Source: Actinernus sp. WN-2022 (Eukaryota; Cnidaria; Anthozoa; Actiniaria; Actinernidae). From it: a DNA stretch of 64,000 bases. The position numbers were made by a program, and so were the translations under genes. The notes beneath the pieces are model-generated. The model saw nothing but the letters and a program-made list of their open reading frames with translations, did not search any database and was not told the DNA's origin. Location of the stretch: contig JAOWCC010000019.1 of the NCBI GenBank assembly GCA_030867875.1, positions 33,275,976 to 33,339,975 of the forward strand, read 5' to 3'. Positions 1 through 13,800 of this stretch are shown here, piece by piece; the stretch's first letter is position 1, and every line of letters begins with the position of its first letter.

Positions 1-419
1 GAGTTATTGAAAAATGCTGTTTTTAAGATATATTTGAAAAGGAATCGACCATGTATCCGTACTACGCCAACAGGACCTCAACGTCCTGACTGCACCGCCC
101 CTTCTTCCTACCAGGCTAGACCTTGAGACTCGATCAGATCATAGTCCTATCCAAGCTCAATCACGCCCATCATTAGCTTGAAGATCCGTTGCCATGGCAA
201 CGGTTGGTGACACTTCAAAGTTTCCCGACCGAAAATGGATGGTCTAGTAGAAGTGCTCCCTCTCTTAATGGGCTTGGTGAATCTTGACCATACTAGGCTA
301 TCAAGACAAGCAGTAGTTACTGTCACTACTCCACCACTGTCGTACCACCTACTGAGTATGTAGTGAGGCAATGACTGTTACAACATTTCCTTCAAAGTGT
401 GCCAAATAACCGATAACTA
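1..419. other. No gene recognised; possibly degenerate LINE-like sequence
   Basis: No open frame here gives a convincing domain. Short plus-strand stretches near 110-180 loosely resemble the 'SDHSPI'-type end of a LINE endonuclease, but they are broken by stops. I regard the block as decayed repeat DNA, with low certainty. Confidence 0.25.
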
Positions 420-449
420 CAGTAGTAGTAGTAGTAGTAGTAGTAGTAA
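420..449. repeat. (AGT)n microsatellite
   Basis: About ten perfect AGT triplets. It lies beyond the 3' side of the minus-strand LINE fragment that follows and may be that element's simple-repeat tail, as CR1/L2-type LINEs often have. The link is inference. Confidence 0.7.
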
Positions 450-679
450 TATATTTAACCACGTATCACAGGTTGAGCACAGAGGCTCTTTTAAATGTGA
501 GCGTGCAATATTACAAGATTAAACTGTATACAAATGATGGTTGCAGTAAAAGCATAAAAAGACATACATGAGTGGAATAAGTTACAATGCTATAATACTA
601 ATAATGATCATACTACAGATAAGGTTTTAGTTAATATAATGATAATAGCAATAAATACTCTAAATTAAGACTTAATATA

Positions 680-1655
680 TATATATATATGTATATTATG
701 TGATATTGGATAATGCTATTTACATATGTGACAGTTGCAGTTAAGTGAAGACGAAATGGGCATACTTTGAAGTTTACTTTTAAAGACTGGTAGAGATTCT
801 ATTCTTCTGACACTATCTGGTAGATTATTCCATAATTTAGAAGCTGTATAGGTAAAGGAGTGCTGCCTGTAAGATGAAGTTATTGTAGGAAGTTTAAGCT
901 TCAAGTGACCTCTAAGATTATAGTTATCTAGTACACGTAATGAGAACATCTCAGTAATGTACAGAGGTGCTAGATTATAAATACATTTGTAGACCAGCAC
1001 AAGTGCCTGTACACAACGGCGATGCTCTAGTGTATTAATTGACGCTAACTTTAATAGATCGTCATAGGACGTACTTTTGGGCATATTGAGTATTGTTCTG
1101 AGAGCATAGGCGTTAGTTAATTCTAGTTTCTGGGATAGGTTATTACTGATACCAATTAATAGCTGAGAACAGTATTCGAACTGGGATAGGATGAAGGCTT
1201 TGTAAACTTTTAGCATTAGGTCAGTAGGGATCATTTTACGGATACGTCTCATGATAGAGACTTTCGCGTTAACTTTTCTACATATTTCTTTAACATGTTG
1301 CTTGAAAGAAAGGGATTTGTCAATTATGAAGCCAAGTAGCTTAATTTCGTTAACAGTTTCAAGTTTGTTGTTGTCCATCATAAGTTGAAGTGGCATACTA
1401 GATTTGCCTAGAATAATGGTCTGTGTCTTTGTATTATTCACTAATAGAAAGTTTTGATTAAACCACGCGACAAGTATATTAAGATCTGTTTGCAGGTATG
1501 CTTGTAATATATCAGGACTTGCGTGTGATGCATATTCGGTTGTGTCATCTGCATATAACCTCAGCGAGGTGTTGAGAGCTGCAAAGTTAAGATCATTAAT
1601 AAATATGTTAAACAAGAGGGGGCCCAGGATGGAGCCTTGAGTTTTCTGAGGGACA
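680..1655 (-). mobile_element. 5'-truncated non-LTR retrotransposon (LINE), reverse transcriptase C-terminal half
   Basis: The minus strand carries a continuous frame (about 716-1650) beginning at an 'ILGPLLFNIFINDL' block, which is RT domain 4, followed by the catalytic YADD motif. The thumb and C-terminal part typical of CR1/Jockey-like LINEs follows, with YKAFILSQFEYCS and the conserved SKLWNNLP near the end. The endonuclease and RT fingers are absent, so this is the usual 5' truncation. The reading frame is intact over about 300 codons, which suggests a fairly recent insertion. It lies to the left of the last visible exon of the ankyrin gene. Confidence 0.85.
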
Positions 1656-1781
1656 ATTTAGAAATTGATCACAAGTCACTTATACATGTACTGTTCTTAC
1701 TGCTGATCACATTCTAAATTCTCCTTGACATTCTTTGTTTTCTAAGGGGGAATTCAGAACTTGATCAAATACTATCCTTAC

Positions 1782-1866
1782 ATGAAGGAAAGCATTGTTG
1801 CCTTCCCGAGATCCACGGCTTGCATAAATCTCCCTCACTGCATGTCCAAAGGTGTAGAAGTTATAA
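1782..1866 (-). CDS. Ankyrin gene, exon (last visible)
   Basis: Acceptor TTAATAG, donor CAT|GTAAGG. It enters in phase 2, matching the end of the 2791-3042 exon, and encodes a stretch including TFGHAVREIY and SRGSREGNNAFLH. It leaves in phase 0, so more exons are expected to the left of the window. Confidence 0.75.
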
Positions 1867-4800
1867 CTATTAAGAAAAGAGTAATTTGTTACTTGTACAA
1901 TGTAGATTGAATACATGCATTTTTCCACTGGCTGAGGAACAAAATAAGTGGAAAATGTTTTCTCACATGCCACTGGGGCCTGGGCCTCAAGGGGGGTTTA
2001 TGAGTGTCATGTGGCATGAAGGTCAGATCATCAGTTACATTATGAGACTCCATTCTCGCTAGACCTACAGTACCGCCGGGAATTATAGGGACATTTACCG
2101 CGGCTGTGCCGCATGCAATGCCCGCGGTTTTACCGCGAAAAACTGCGGTCATTTTCGCGGTGACCGCGGTCACTCCTGAGGTCGCCACGGTCACTTTTGA
2201 GATCGCCGCGGTCACTTTTGAGATAGCCGTGGTCACTTTTGAGGTCGCCGCAGTAATCGTGCCGCGGTGGTCATGCCGCGGCGCTAACCGCGACCGCATG
2301 TAACATCTACATGTACATCTCATACAAGTTGGAATATCAACACAGCCTGACCGGATGTCCCTATAATTCCTGGCGGTACTGTATTTCAATGAGGCTAGTC
2401 AGACATTATAGTATTCTATTAGCCTGTAAGAAGTTATTGTTATACATTATGTAATTGTTTAATAAAGGTCAGGTTGCTCATGTGTTCAGCTTGACATACA
2501 GTAGCTCCCAGTGGTGTGTGAGAATATTATGATTTCCTATGTGTGGATAGCTAATGTAGGTTAAAGGGCACTGAATGAATCATTCAGGAATTTTTCTAAA
2601 AGACTAGTCAAATTCGAGGGCTTTTCAAGACTGTGTGAACCACAATATGCCAGACCAGTGCTTTACCACTGAGCTTGCTAACTTTGGATGGAAGGGGATT
2701 TCTAATGAGTGTAAAATGTAACTGTCTGTAAATGAAAAATTAATGGTAAAACTAGTAAATATTTCTAAACATTAAAAGCTGAATGCTTACGATCCAGTGT
2801 CCGTGGATGTTAGCTGTATTTTAGGTTCACCACATCGGTTTGTCTTTGGATTTTCTAAGTCATTCCATAACAGGCTAATGGCTTCTTTGTTGCCACTCAG
2901 TAATGCATAATGGATGGCATACATGCCAACGTTGGGACTACGAGGCCAATGAACCTGAAATTCATCAATAATATTGTTAAAGTGCATATGAGCCTTCGTG
3001 CAATTTTCATAGCTATGAACCTCAGGAAAGTTTTGAGTACCCCTGCGAATATTTTTTTGGTTTACAGAGAATACTCTATCTTCTACGCTTGTTTGAAAAC
3101 GTGGAAACATGACCTTTCCTGACCCATGACCGCGTAAGTAAAAGCCTGGGTCGATACCTCGGTAGACATCATTTAATTAATTCAACTTTGCAACAATTTG
3201 AATAAAAACTTTCAATTTTCACTAATATGACTTTTTCCTTTACTAACAGCTCATAAACTGTGTATATTATCTAAAAATCGATGTTGTTGTGATAGAAAGG
3301 TGCCATGGAGAATAATGCATTAATGAGATGACGTCGATCGAGGTATCGACCCAGGCTTTTACTTACGCGGTCATGGGTCAGGAAAGGTCACGTTTCCACG
3401 TTTTCAAACAAGCGTAGAAGATAGAGTATTCTCTGTAAACCAAAAATTTCTTCGCAGGAGTACTCAAAACTTTTCTGAGATTCATAGCTATGAAAATTGC
3501 AGGAAGGCTCATATGCACTTTAAGTTAACTATAGTATTAGTTTAAAAAGCAGTTTTCAATTGAGTGTTGTAAAACCAAAACTGAGCCAATCACAGGTCAG
3601 GAAGCAAAAACCCAATGAACCAATAACAAACTGAAGTAATTCTTTATTGGTTTTACTTGAACCAATTAGACTACAAGGATAAGTAAACACAATCATGGCA
3701 AACTAACCAATCAAATTCAAAAGCAATCACCTGATTACTTTTTGGCACTTGATTGGAAACTGCTCAAAAATGTGGTGCTAATTAACCTACATGTACCAAC
3801 AGGTCAACTGTAATTTCAGGTACATGTAAGATCACTTCAAGAGTTTTTTTTCTATCAAATTGAATACAGTCACCTCTCCTATAAGCGGACACCCTCGGGA
3901 ATCAGAAAAAGTGTCCGTAAGTAGAGTTGTCTGCTGACGGGAATAGTTCTCATAAGCGGCCACTTGTCGAATATGGGAGTTTTGTATGCTTATGGGAGCT
4001 TCTACTGCTGACTTTCAATGGTACTGACACAAAATGAAACTTACAATGTCTTAAAATGACTGCTTGTTTTATTTATAGTTATTCAAGGTTAAAATAGCCA
4101 AAAACGATTTAATTGATTTTCACCTCTATACTTGCTTGAGACGTAACACTGACAGATGTTTGCTGATTTCGAGTCTTCTGTATCATGTGTCAGATCTTTT
4201 AGCCCGGCCTGCGTTCACCAGATCACAATCTAAGCTCTCTCAGCAAAATAGCTTCGAATTAATATACATGTGTAATTCCCATTATACCTAAATGTACCTG
4301 AAGAAAGTTTTTGACGTCGTTTGCCATTTATGCTGTAACCACTGTAAACAATGTAACATGATCAGGCTCTCAAGCGTGATTGTTTACTGTCTTTATTATC
4401 TGAACAGCACGAATTGCAAACCTCACTTAGTGCTGGAGTTGCTGACAGATATCTGAAGTGGTCAAAATACCCTGAGCAGGTTTCGCAATGAAATGTCTGA
4501 ACACCCCCTGTAATGCTCATAAGGGTTTTAGTTTGGATTATTTTTCCGGGGTGTCCGCTTACAGGAGTGTAAAAACAAAAGAAAAATCCAAATTATAACC
4601 CTCAAAAGTGTCCACGTCCGCTTACGGGAATGTCCACCTATGGGAACGTATAAATACAGAGTTCGACTGAGAGTTCAAATGGGGTTTTGAAAAGGTGTCC
4701 GTAACTGGAGCTGTCCGCTTATGGACACAGAGAGTGTCGGCACAGAGAGAGTCGACTGTAGCTCCAAAGCATACAATGAGAATGACTATAATAATGCTAC

Positions 4801-7800
4801 TGGAAAATTCCTGCAGCAAAATAATAACAATGTCGCAAACTCGTGGATATAAATAATAATAATAATTATACATTTATATAGTGCCTTAATCCTAAACGTC
4901 CAAAGGCGCTTTACATAGCTGAAAAACAGGCAAGTTAATTTACAAGAACTATAAAATCTTACGATCTAAGCAATAACTAAACTAATAAAAACTTTCCTTA
5001 AATAAATATGCTTTTAACTTAGCTTTGAAGACTCCCACCAAGGGGCATAACTTAACAGTAAGTGGCAACAAAGTCCACAGTTTTGGCACAATAACAGAAA
5101 AAGCCCTTTCTCAATAGCTCTTTAAATTGACTGTAGGAATCTTGAGAAGGAACTTATTGGCAGACCTAAGATTACGAGGAGGAGTATAGTACTCTAGCTA
5201 CCATATTACGAATGTACATGTAGGTAGGAGCCAGATTATTTAGAGCTTTACATGTAAGAAGTAATGTTATCTTATAAGTTATTTGTTTTTCTACGGGTAG
5301 CCAATGGAGACGCTGAAGAACAGGTGAAATATGATCATACTTTCCACCACCAACAATAAGGCGAGCAGCGCAATTTTGAACTGACTGCAGTTTCTTAATT
5401 AAGTAACCCGGAAGTCCACTTAGGAGCGAGTTTCCGGTGTCTAGCTTACAAGTAACACGTACTAGAAGTATATAATCATTGATTATCAAAGTGCATTCAA
5501 CATACATGTATTTTTTGTATGCATGAGAACTAATGCCTCTCGGGTTTCAATTGTTTTCTCAACATTTGTAATACCACGCCAATTAGTGTTTTAAATAGTA
5601 CATATGAGTTAGTAAATATAGAACATAATCAACCCTATTCAGATGTGTGTAATAACTGCATCCCAGTTTTCATGACCATGCAAGGCCGTCTCCATAATAC
5701 TGACAGTAAGTGTCAGTGATTACACTCCAGTGTAGAAAATAAAATATATGCGCATGTGTGTACACCTTCAGACATACAAATTCAAATTATTCTTCAAGTG
5801 AGATCAAGGCTGGCTGCAGAATATTGAATGTCCATTTCTATTGTTATTGCAGAATAATTTCTGATCATATTAGGGCTCACCTTGTTTTGATATTTTAAGT
5901 TCCTTGACATATCCAAGTGTGGTTATACCCTGAATGCAGTGTTAATTTGTATAACCACGATGAAACCACCACGATGCACACATGTGTAGTATTTAAAAAG
6001 CTTCTTCACAACTCACACTGAAATATTCATATCCATGTAATTCTCTTCAGCCTTCAGCTATGATTTACAGCATCTTGACCATTTGCAGTTTTGGTATCGG
6101 CAAAGCAAACAGCACATTTCAATGCAGCGAGCAAGCCAACAGCATATTTTTCAATTGCAGATTCACTCGGGTTCAGCACAAATAAATAATTATCGCCGAG
6201 TTGAATGTTCAAGGTACAAAACAGACCATATCGGACTTTGTCAGTCCTCCAGATGTACTACACACTTTCCTCAGGCTTTGCTCAATTGTACTTGCGAACC
6301 TTTGAAACATCATTGCATTGGATTGTCGGAAAATAAGGCAAGTAACTTACCGATCGCAAGCAAAACAGAAACCATGAGAGTGACCATTTTGCCTTTTTTT
6401 TGGTGCTGAGCCAGTGTATGTGTGGTTACCAGTTCCCCGGCCGAGATAATTTATTCTAAAAAGTACAAACATACATGAGGACACAAATCTCGATTTCTTT
6501 CACCTGGAGAAGCACAGGTAGCCCACACATGACCACAAGGAGTCCACTGCAAGATTAGTATGCGTTCTCCTTCGTCGAACGCAAAAAGTGTATTTTAGTG
6601 TGTTCTCAAGGGTAAATTGCTGTTGTGATAGCCTGTGTAGCCTGTATAACCATGTGACCGATGACATCACCCCTAAGTGATTTATGGGGACCCAATACCA
6701 TGCCTGTCAAAGTTTGAGCCATCTGGCATTAGAAGTGAGGGAGATACGATTATGTACTTAAAATCACCTGACCTATGACATCATCATTACAACATCACCA
6801 CTAAGTGATTCATGGGAATCCAATACTACATGTATACATATGTCAAAGTTTGGGCTGCCTGCCAATATTTAGAAATGAAGGACATAATTTTATGTGTGTG
6901 TACTAAAATCATGTGATCGATGACATCATCGTTATGACATTACCACCAAGCAAGCCAAGTACTTTTCAGCCATCCTCAGAACTTTATGATGTCCTCTTGG
7001 CTCGACTTACAGTGGCTTATGTGTCCAAAATTAGAGCAGAAATTCATTCAAAACCCTATACTGGAGAAGCAATACCTACCATCGACAAGCATGCAGAATT
7101 CTCCCAAATGGTATTGTGGGAAAGCTTGAGCCCTTGGCTTAAAAGGTCAGCAGTATTTAACTACCCCGGGTTAGCCAAACTTGAACTAAGGGGAGAGGGT
7201 TGAGTTAGCACACAGGATTTCACAAATTGAGCTCAAACATGTCTGGTAGTGAAAGGGTTAAAGTCTATAGAAATGCCACTCATTTTATTGTCTAGGACAG
7301 TGGAAATCAATGAGAACACTGCAGACACTATATAGTACTGCATCAGTGCTCACCTTAATTCAAAATGTACACTGTACTTACTGTGTGAACTTCTGTAACA
7401 TTTTCTATTGCCTCCTTCAACATGTCCATATCATTGAGCAGCACAGCACGAATGGAATACTTGCATGGCATCAGACTTAGGTCATCCCTGTTTATCAAAA
7501 TATAATAATTAAAGCTTGATACTAAAAAAACATCTACAAAATAATGTAGGTACATGTACCAATAAACTGTTTTAGTTTTTTATGTCATGTTATTTTGAAG
7601 TATTGTAATAGCAGAGCTTCTACGTGGGCCAATTAGGAGCACCATAATACATAGCATGATTGCAGTGTAATGTTTTTGCCATACTGCGTAAAATATTCAA
7701 TTTCCAACTTTAATTTCCGTTACATCTCTGCATGTTCTCTGCATGTTCTCATCTGCACATGCAGTATTTATTTTCGTAATTACGTCTGCACTCACACACT

Positions 7801-10800
7801 ACATTTCCATTACATACATGTATGCATGTGCAACTCAACTGTATGACTGTGCACTATTTATTTTCGAAAATTAATTTCCATATATGTACATGTATGCATT
7901 TCTTCACATTTGATTATTGGGAGCTCCACTCATATTATGCTTGCCTATATATATTATTGAAGCATACAGTATATAGCTATGACTAATCATCTTGCAAAAA
8001 TTGCTCAATAGCTTTTCAACATGGCACAATGTATTAAAATTGCTATTAATGAAATCCACCAAACTGTGGACATGGCAGAAAATAATGCCCATGGCTCTGC
8101 CCCACAAACGTCTGTTACCCCGCCCCCAAACATAACAGAATGTGTTAGCATTCCTGAACGTCTCGTCTCTTGAAGTTTACTGAAAAACTCCAAGGAAAGT
8201 AACTTGTGGTAAGGTCACTTCCCTATTCAACAATAATATTTTCCATGTTCATGCACCCACTCAGACTTACTAAATCAGCATTATTTAACTATCCCGGGCT
8301 AGCCAAACTTGAACTGAGGGGGGAGGGTTGAGTTAGCACTCTGGATTTCACCAATTGAGTCAAATGCGTCTGGGTTCCAAAATGTTTAAAAAAAGTTTTT
8401 TTGCATTGACCGTAAACAATGAACAACAGAAATGGCACATTATTTATTCACAGAACAGGAGTGTCAGCAAGATTTCTGCTCAAGCCCCTCTCCTTTGCTT
8501 TCCAAAGAAAACTACATTGTAGCTGTCCATTTGCTTGTCATCTTCTCTGCTACATTGTAACTCCTTGAATGGTTCCTAGTATTGTTAAAGCTCGTAACTG
8601 GTCTGGGAAGTCTTCAAATGTTCATATAAGGTGTCATTCTCATCGAGTTAATTTTTAGGTTTGGAGCTCACGCTCAATCGGACGTTTGAGAAAACACTTG
8701 CCCCAGGCCCCTCCCCTTGAAAATCCAAGATGGTGGACCATGGACTTGGACATGTGCACATACATGTATAGTTTAGCCAGAAAATATGTTGTTAGTTAAT
8801 GGAGAATAAAAGCAGGCCAAAGTTAGGGGTGCAGATTATACATTAGGTGCAGCTTATACATGTATGTGAGGTACAGCTTATACATGAGGAAATAAATTAT
8901 GGTTACGTACATGTAATACAGAATTTCCAAAATGAAAAACAAATCTGACCTTGTTTCAAATGTAGGATCTTTTTCAAAGAGCTCAATCTCAGGATTAGGA
9001 ATAAGAACACCAGTACGACGAGGCTTGTCCTTTTTCTCTGCCTTTGGTTTTTTCTCTTTCTTCTTCTTTGGAGTGGCTGCCTTATGCTTCTTTGGAGTTG
9101 CTGGGTTTTTTTCTCCTCCTCTTCCCTTCCTTGGCGAGGGTGTAGAAGACCTCAATCCTGAATGCCGAGTTCTCTTGGCTGGTGGTTCTGCAGCCTCTTC
9201 TTCCTCCTCTTCATTTTCTGTATGTATTGTTAATACAAAAGGGTTTGAAAAATGAGCTACATGTATACAATGTACTTCATGAAATTTTGCATAATATAGA
9301 CATGTACATGTACCAACAACAACAACAAACAACATCTTCATTTTGTAGCCTAGATTGTATCATATAAATACAAATGGTAGAATGAAATTTTGAGAGTACT
9401 GGGAGGCCTGAAATAGTGTGAGACTAATCGAGTCAGGCATCCCAGAAAATGAAGGCAAGGCAAAACACATGCTAATTATATGTTACAAACATTAATACAA
9501 GCTAGTAGTAGTATGACAAGAAATGTACCTTTAAAATGCGCATTAGTTTGCAGACTAAACCATTGAATTGTTAACTACATGTATAATACATAAATCACAT
9601 CAGGGTTGGAATTTAATTCTTAAAATGCTCATTAGTTTGGAACTTACTTGTAATCTTAATGGCAAAAAAAGCAACAAGCTAAAATTCCCAAAGTAGAACA
9701 AAATCAACTATTGCATAAGTCAACAGGTGCAATATCAGTAAACTAAATTGCAGGTGTTCCATAAGGCATAACATCTGCAATATTATTTATCAACAGTCCT
9801 ACCCAGTTTCATTACCAGTCTTATGCATTTCCCTGACCAATTTAACATAGCATGTGACTAGTGTGCATGTTGATCAATAACAGAAGTCATATCCTTGTTT
9901 TGGAAATCAAGGTTCAAACTTTAAAACAATAACACATGTATTGCACACAGGGTCTGATCTGGTCTGGTCTGGTCGCATTTTTGCAACTAGATAAAAAAAG
10001 TAGTTGCAAAACAGAAAGTTTTAGTCACAACAAAATTGCGACTAATTACAAAAATTTAGTCACAAAATAAAAACTGCGCCCACAATGCAGTTTGAACAGA
10101 AAATAATATCACTGGTGGATAGTTCAGCAGTGTAACCTTAAAATACTGTGCCCATAATACTTCTTTTTGACGTACCACCACTCAGTCAGGGCTGTCAATA
10201 AAGGCTGTAACCCATAACACATGTCACGGGTGAGCTCTCTCTATGTTACAGGTGATACTCACTATGTTTGATTCAATTTACTCACACAGTAAAGCAAATG
10301 TTACAGGTGCAATGTCATAAGGAATGGGTGCTTAAAAAGTTACCGACAACCCTGATTCTAATGGTAGCCACTTTTGCTCGTGAACAAACAATAGAAGTGA
10401 AAGGTACGTAGGATGTTGGGCGGTATTATGAAAAATCTCATTCTTAATCAAGAGAAACATACCTGTTTTCATTATACTTGTGATTCAGTCGTAATTTTGC
10501 AACCGGATGCAAAATTCCTATTGTAAAACGAAAAATTCTAGTCTCCGTATTGGTTGCAATTTCCAGCCCTGGCACAGCTCACAGAGAGGGTATAGATAAG
10601 CAGTAAATATTGAAGATAATATTTGTGAAAACGTGGCTAGCCCATATAATTCTGCCTGGTCCTGCTGCATGTGTCTAACAAAGTCTCTGGCTCAGAAATA
10701 ATTATGACTTGCTGAGATAATTATGACTTGATGAGGTTGAGCATGATAGCGAAAATTATCAAGACAGATGTCTGTCTTATCTGCCAAAGCCGAGGCCTGA

Positions 10801-13800
10801 TAACAAAGACTTGGGTCTTGATAATTTTCGCTGTCATGCGAAAACCAAAAGAAAGCTAGCTACATGTAAGTATGAATAAAAGTTGTTGTTGTTGTTGTTA
10901 CAATTGAACTTCAAGATGTTTTGTTTTTTATTCAAGCTACAAATTGCTTTTATTTACAAGATTAGGGGGAAAGAAATACTGGAAACATAGCTAAGTTAAC
11001 CCTGCTAGCAGAGGTTATTTTCTCTTACCCTCTCTCCAGCTCCACTAACAAGGGAGAAAAGAACCTCTGCCACGATCCGAATAGTTTTCTGTTGAGCATG
11101 CGCCACGGTATCTGGATTTCCATTGGCCAAGAAAAATGAGACGGTAAACATTGTAGATTTCCTATTGTTAACGGCAAGAGAAGGTCTGGGAAAAATAAAA
11201 TTAATTTCCTTCTTCAAGGGTGATGTTGCTTTCCTTGAGGTTTGACATGCACAGCTGCTTTTAACGCTACTTCAAACTCGCTCACGTTCACTCCAAAAAC
11301 AGATCCCATCTTGAAACTACAGACTCTAGACTGGGCAGTGTTTTAATAGTATCAACAAGTCATGCGCGTGTGACGTTGACCTTGAGAAACCGGTTTTTAA
11401 ACTGGTTTTTAAACCCCCAGGTAGTCATGTGAAAAAAAACTTGGAGCCGGCGAGATCTAAAGAACCGTTCGGATTGTGGCAGAGGTTCTTTTCTCCCTCG
11501 TTAGTGGAGCTGGAGAGAGGGTAAGAGAAAAGAACCTCTGCTAGCAGAGGCAAAGTGGAAGAAAAAAAGGGAATTTCTCTACTTTTTAGCATAAAATGGT
11601 TGTACTTGCTTATCATCAAGCACTACCTACAGATAATAGCAGTGTGACATCACTACCTACAGATAATAGCAGTGTGACATCACTACCTACAGATAATAGC
11701 AGTGTGACATCACTACCTACAGATAATAGCAGTGTGACATCACTACCTACAGATAATAGCAGTGTGACATCACAACCTACAGATAATAGCAGTGTGACAT
11801 CACTACCTACAGATAATAGCAGTGTGACATCACTACCTACAGATAATAGCAGTGTGACATCACTACCTACAGATAATAGCAGTGTGACATCACTACCTAC
11901 AGATAATAGCAGTGTGACATCACAACCTACAGATAATAGCAGTGTGACATCACTACCTACAGATAATAGCAGTGTGACATCACTACCTACAGATAATAGC
12001 AGTGTGACATCACAACCTACAGATAATAGCAGTGTGACATCACTACCTACAGATAATAGCAGTGTGACATCACTACCTACAGATAATAGCAGTGTGACAT
12101 CACAACCTACAGATAATAGCAGTGTGACATCACTACCTACAGATAATAGCAGTGTGACATCACTACCTACAGATAATAGCAGTGTGACATCACAACCTAC
12201 AGATAATAGCAGTGTGACATCACTACCTACAGATAATAGCAGTGTGACATCACTACCTACAGATAATAGCAGTGTGACATCACTACCTACAGATAATAGC
12301 AGTGTGACATCACAACCTACAGATAATAGCAGTGTGACATCACTACCTACAGATAATAGCAGTGTGACATCACTACCTACAGATAATAGCAGTGTGACAT
12401 CACAACCTACAGATAATAGCAGTGTGACATCACTACCTACAGATAATAGCAGTGTGACATCACTACCTACAGATAATAGCAGTGTGACATCACTACCTAC
12501 AGATAATAGCAGTGTGACATCACTACCTACAGATAATAGCAGTGTGACATCACTACCTACAGATAATAGCAGTGTGACATCACTACCTACAGATAATAGC
12601 AGTGTGACATCACTACCTACAGATAATAGCAGTGTGACATCACTACCTACAGATAATAGCAGTGTGACATCACAACCTACAGATAATAGCAGTGTGACAT
12701 CACTACCTACAGATAATAGCAGTGTGACATCACAGTCTACAGATAATATTGTATGCATTCATAGTCAATGCTATAGCCAGCTATCAAGAATTAGCTGTGT
12801 GTTCTCTGCCCATCAGAATTGAGAAAGCAAGTTATAGCAATTCTGAATTTTTAACCCTGCATGCATGTACATTGTAAAAGGTCACTGTACCATCTTCTTC
12901 CTCGTCTTCCTTCTCCACTTCCTCCTCCTCTGCTACCTCTCCCCTCTCTTCCACCAGAGCTTCTCTCAATAGCCGCTTTGTTTGCTTGATGTGTTTCTTA
13001 CTAAGACTAAATTTGCAATCCTCTCTCTCAAAAAGAGACACTCTGGTGATGACAGACATCATTTCACAGATGTCATCAAATGATACCTAACAAATAAAAC
13101 AACATTGTGAAACAATAATTACAGTGTACATGTAGATGAAGTTTCACAATTAATACATGTAGAAGAGATCACCATCTTGTCACTACAATGAGAGGTTCTA
13201 TCTACTTTCTATATTTCCTTGTAATCTGCTTTGTTGAAGTCAAAGCAGTATTGCCGAACTATTCTCCAGGGTTTAGATTAAGTACTAGGGGCCGGAAGTG
13301 AATAGTGTTTGACTGCCTATTGAATACATTGCGTCTCCCTGGCCCCAAACCGAACCCTAACCATCACAAAACGAGTTCTCAAGTATTTAGAGCTAGGGTT
13401 CACAAGTAAACGGTGAAAAAGTACTAAATAATTGCAGTATTTTTGTTATTACAACCTGACACGTGACTTCCGGCCCCGAGTATTTGAATCAAGCCGCACT
13501 TTAAACTCTGGATTAAAGTAAATTGCCCTTCAAACAACCTACAAAATGTACCTCATAAGCATTTTCCTCCACTCTGTTAAACCAGGCAACTTGAAAGTTC
13601 TTTGCCGTCTCTGGAACATCCTCGAGAACTCTACACACATAGAAATCATCCTCTTCGCCTCTTACGGTCAGAAAGTCTCCTGCAGTGAACTCGAATTCTT
13701 CTGTTTTATCAACCAAAGGATGCAACTTCCCTCTTCTTTTCAGTGACATAAGCCGACGGGACATCCGCAATAATGGCGCAACACCTTGTTCACTTCTTTC

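Noticed and set aside
5889..5937. Candidate missing ankyrin exon with good acceptor and donor
   Set aside because: Its length (49 bp) does not give the phase change the gene needs.
6345..6384. A minus-strand ATG with a hydrophobic, signal-peptide-like start (MVTLMVSVLLAI) and a GTAAGT donor
   Set aside because: No compatible following exon was found; nearby acceptors lead to stops.
11621..12750. CRISPR-like regular array
   Set aside because: The units are contiguous with no variable spacers, and the DNA is from an animal.
11596..12822. A 408-codon plus-strand frame and a 380-codon minus-strand frame across the 30-bp array
   Set aside because: Both follow automatically from a repeat length divisible by three with no stop in the unit; no domain, and identity is at DNA level.
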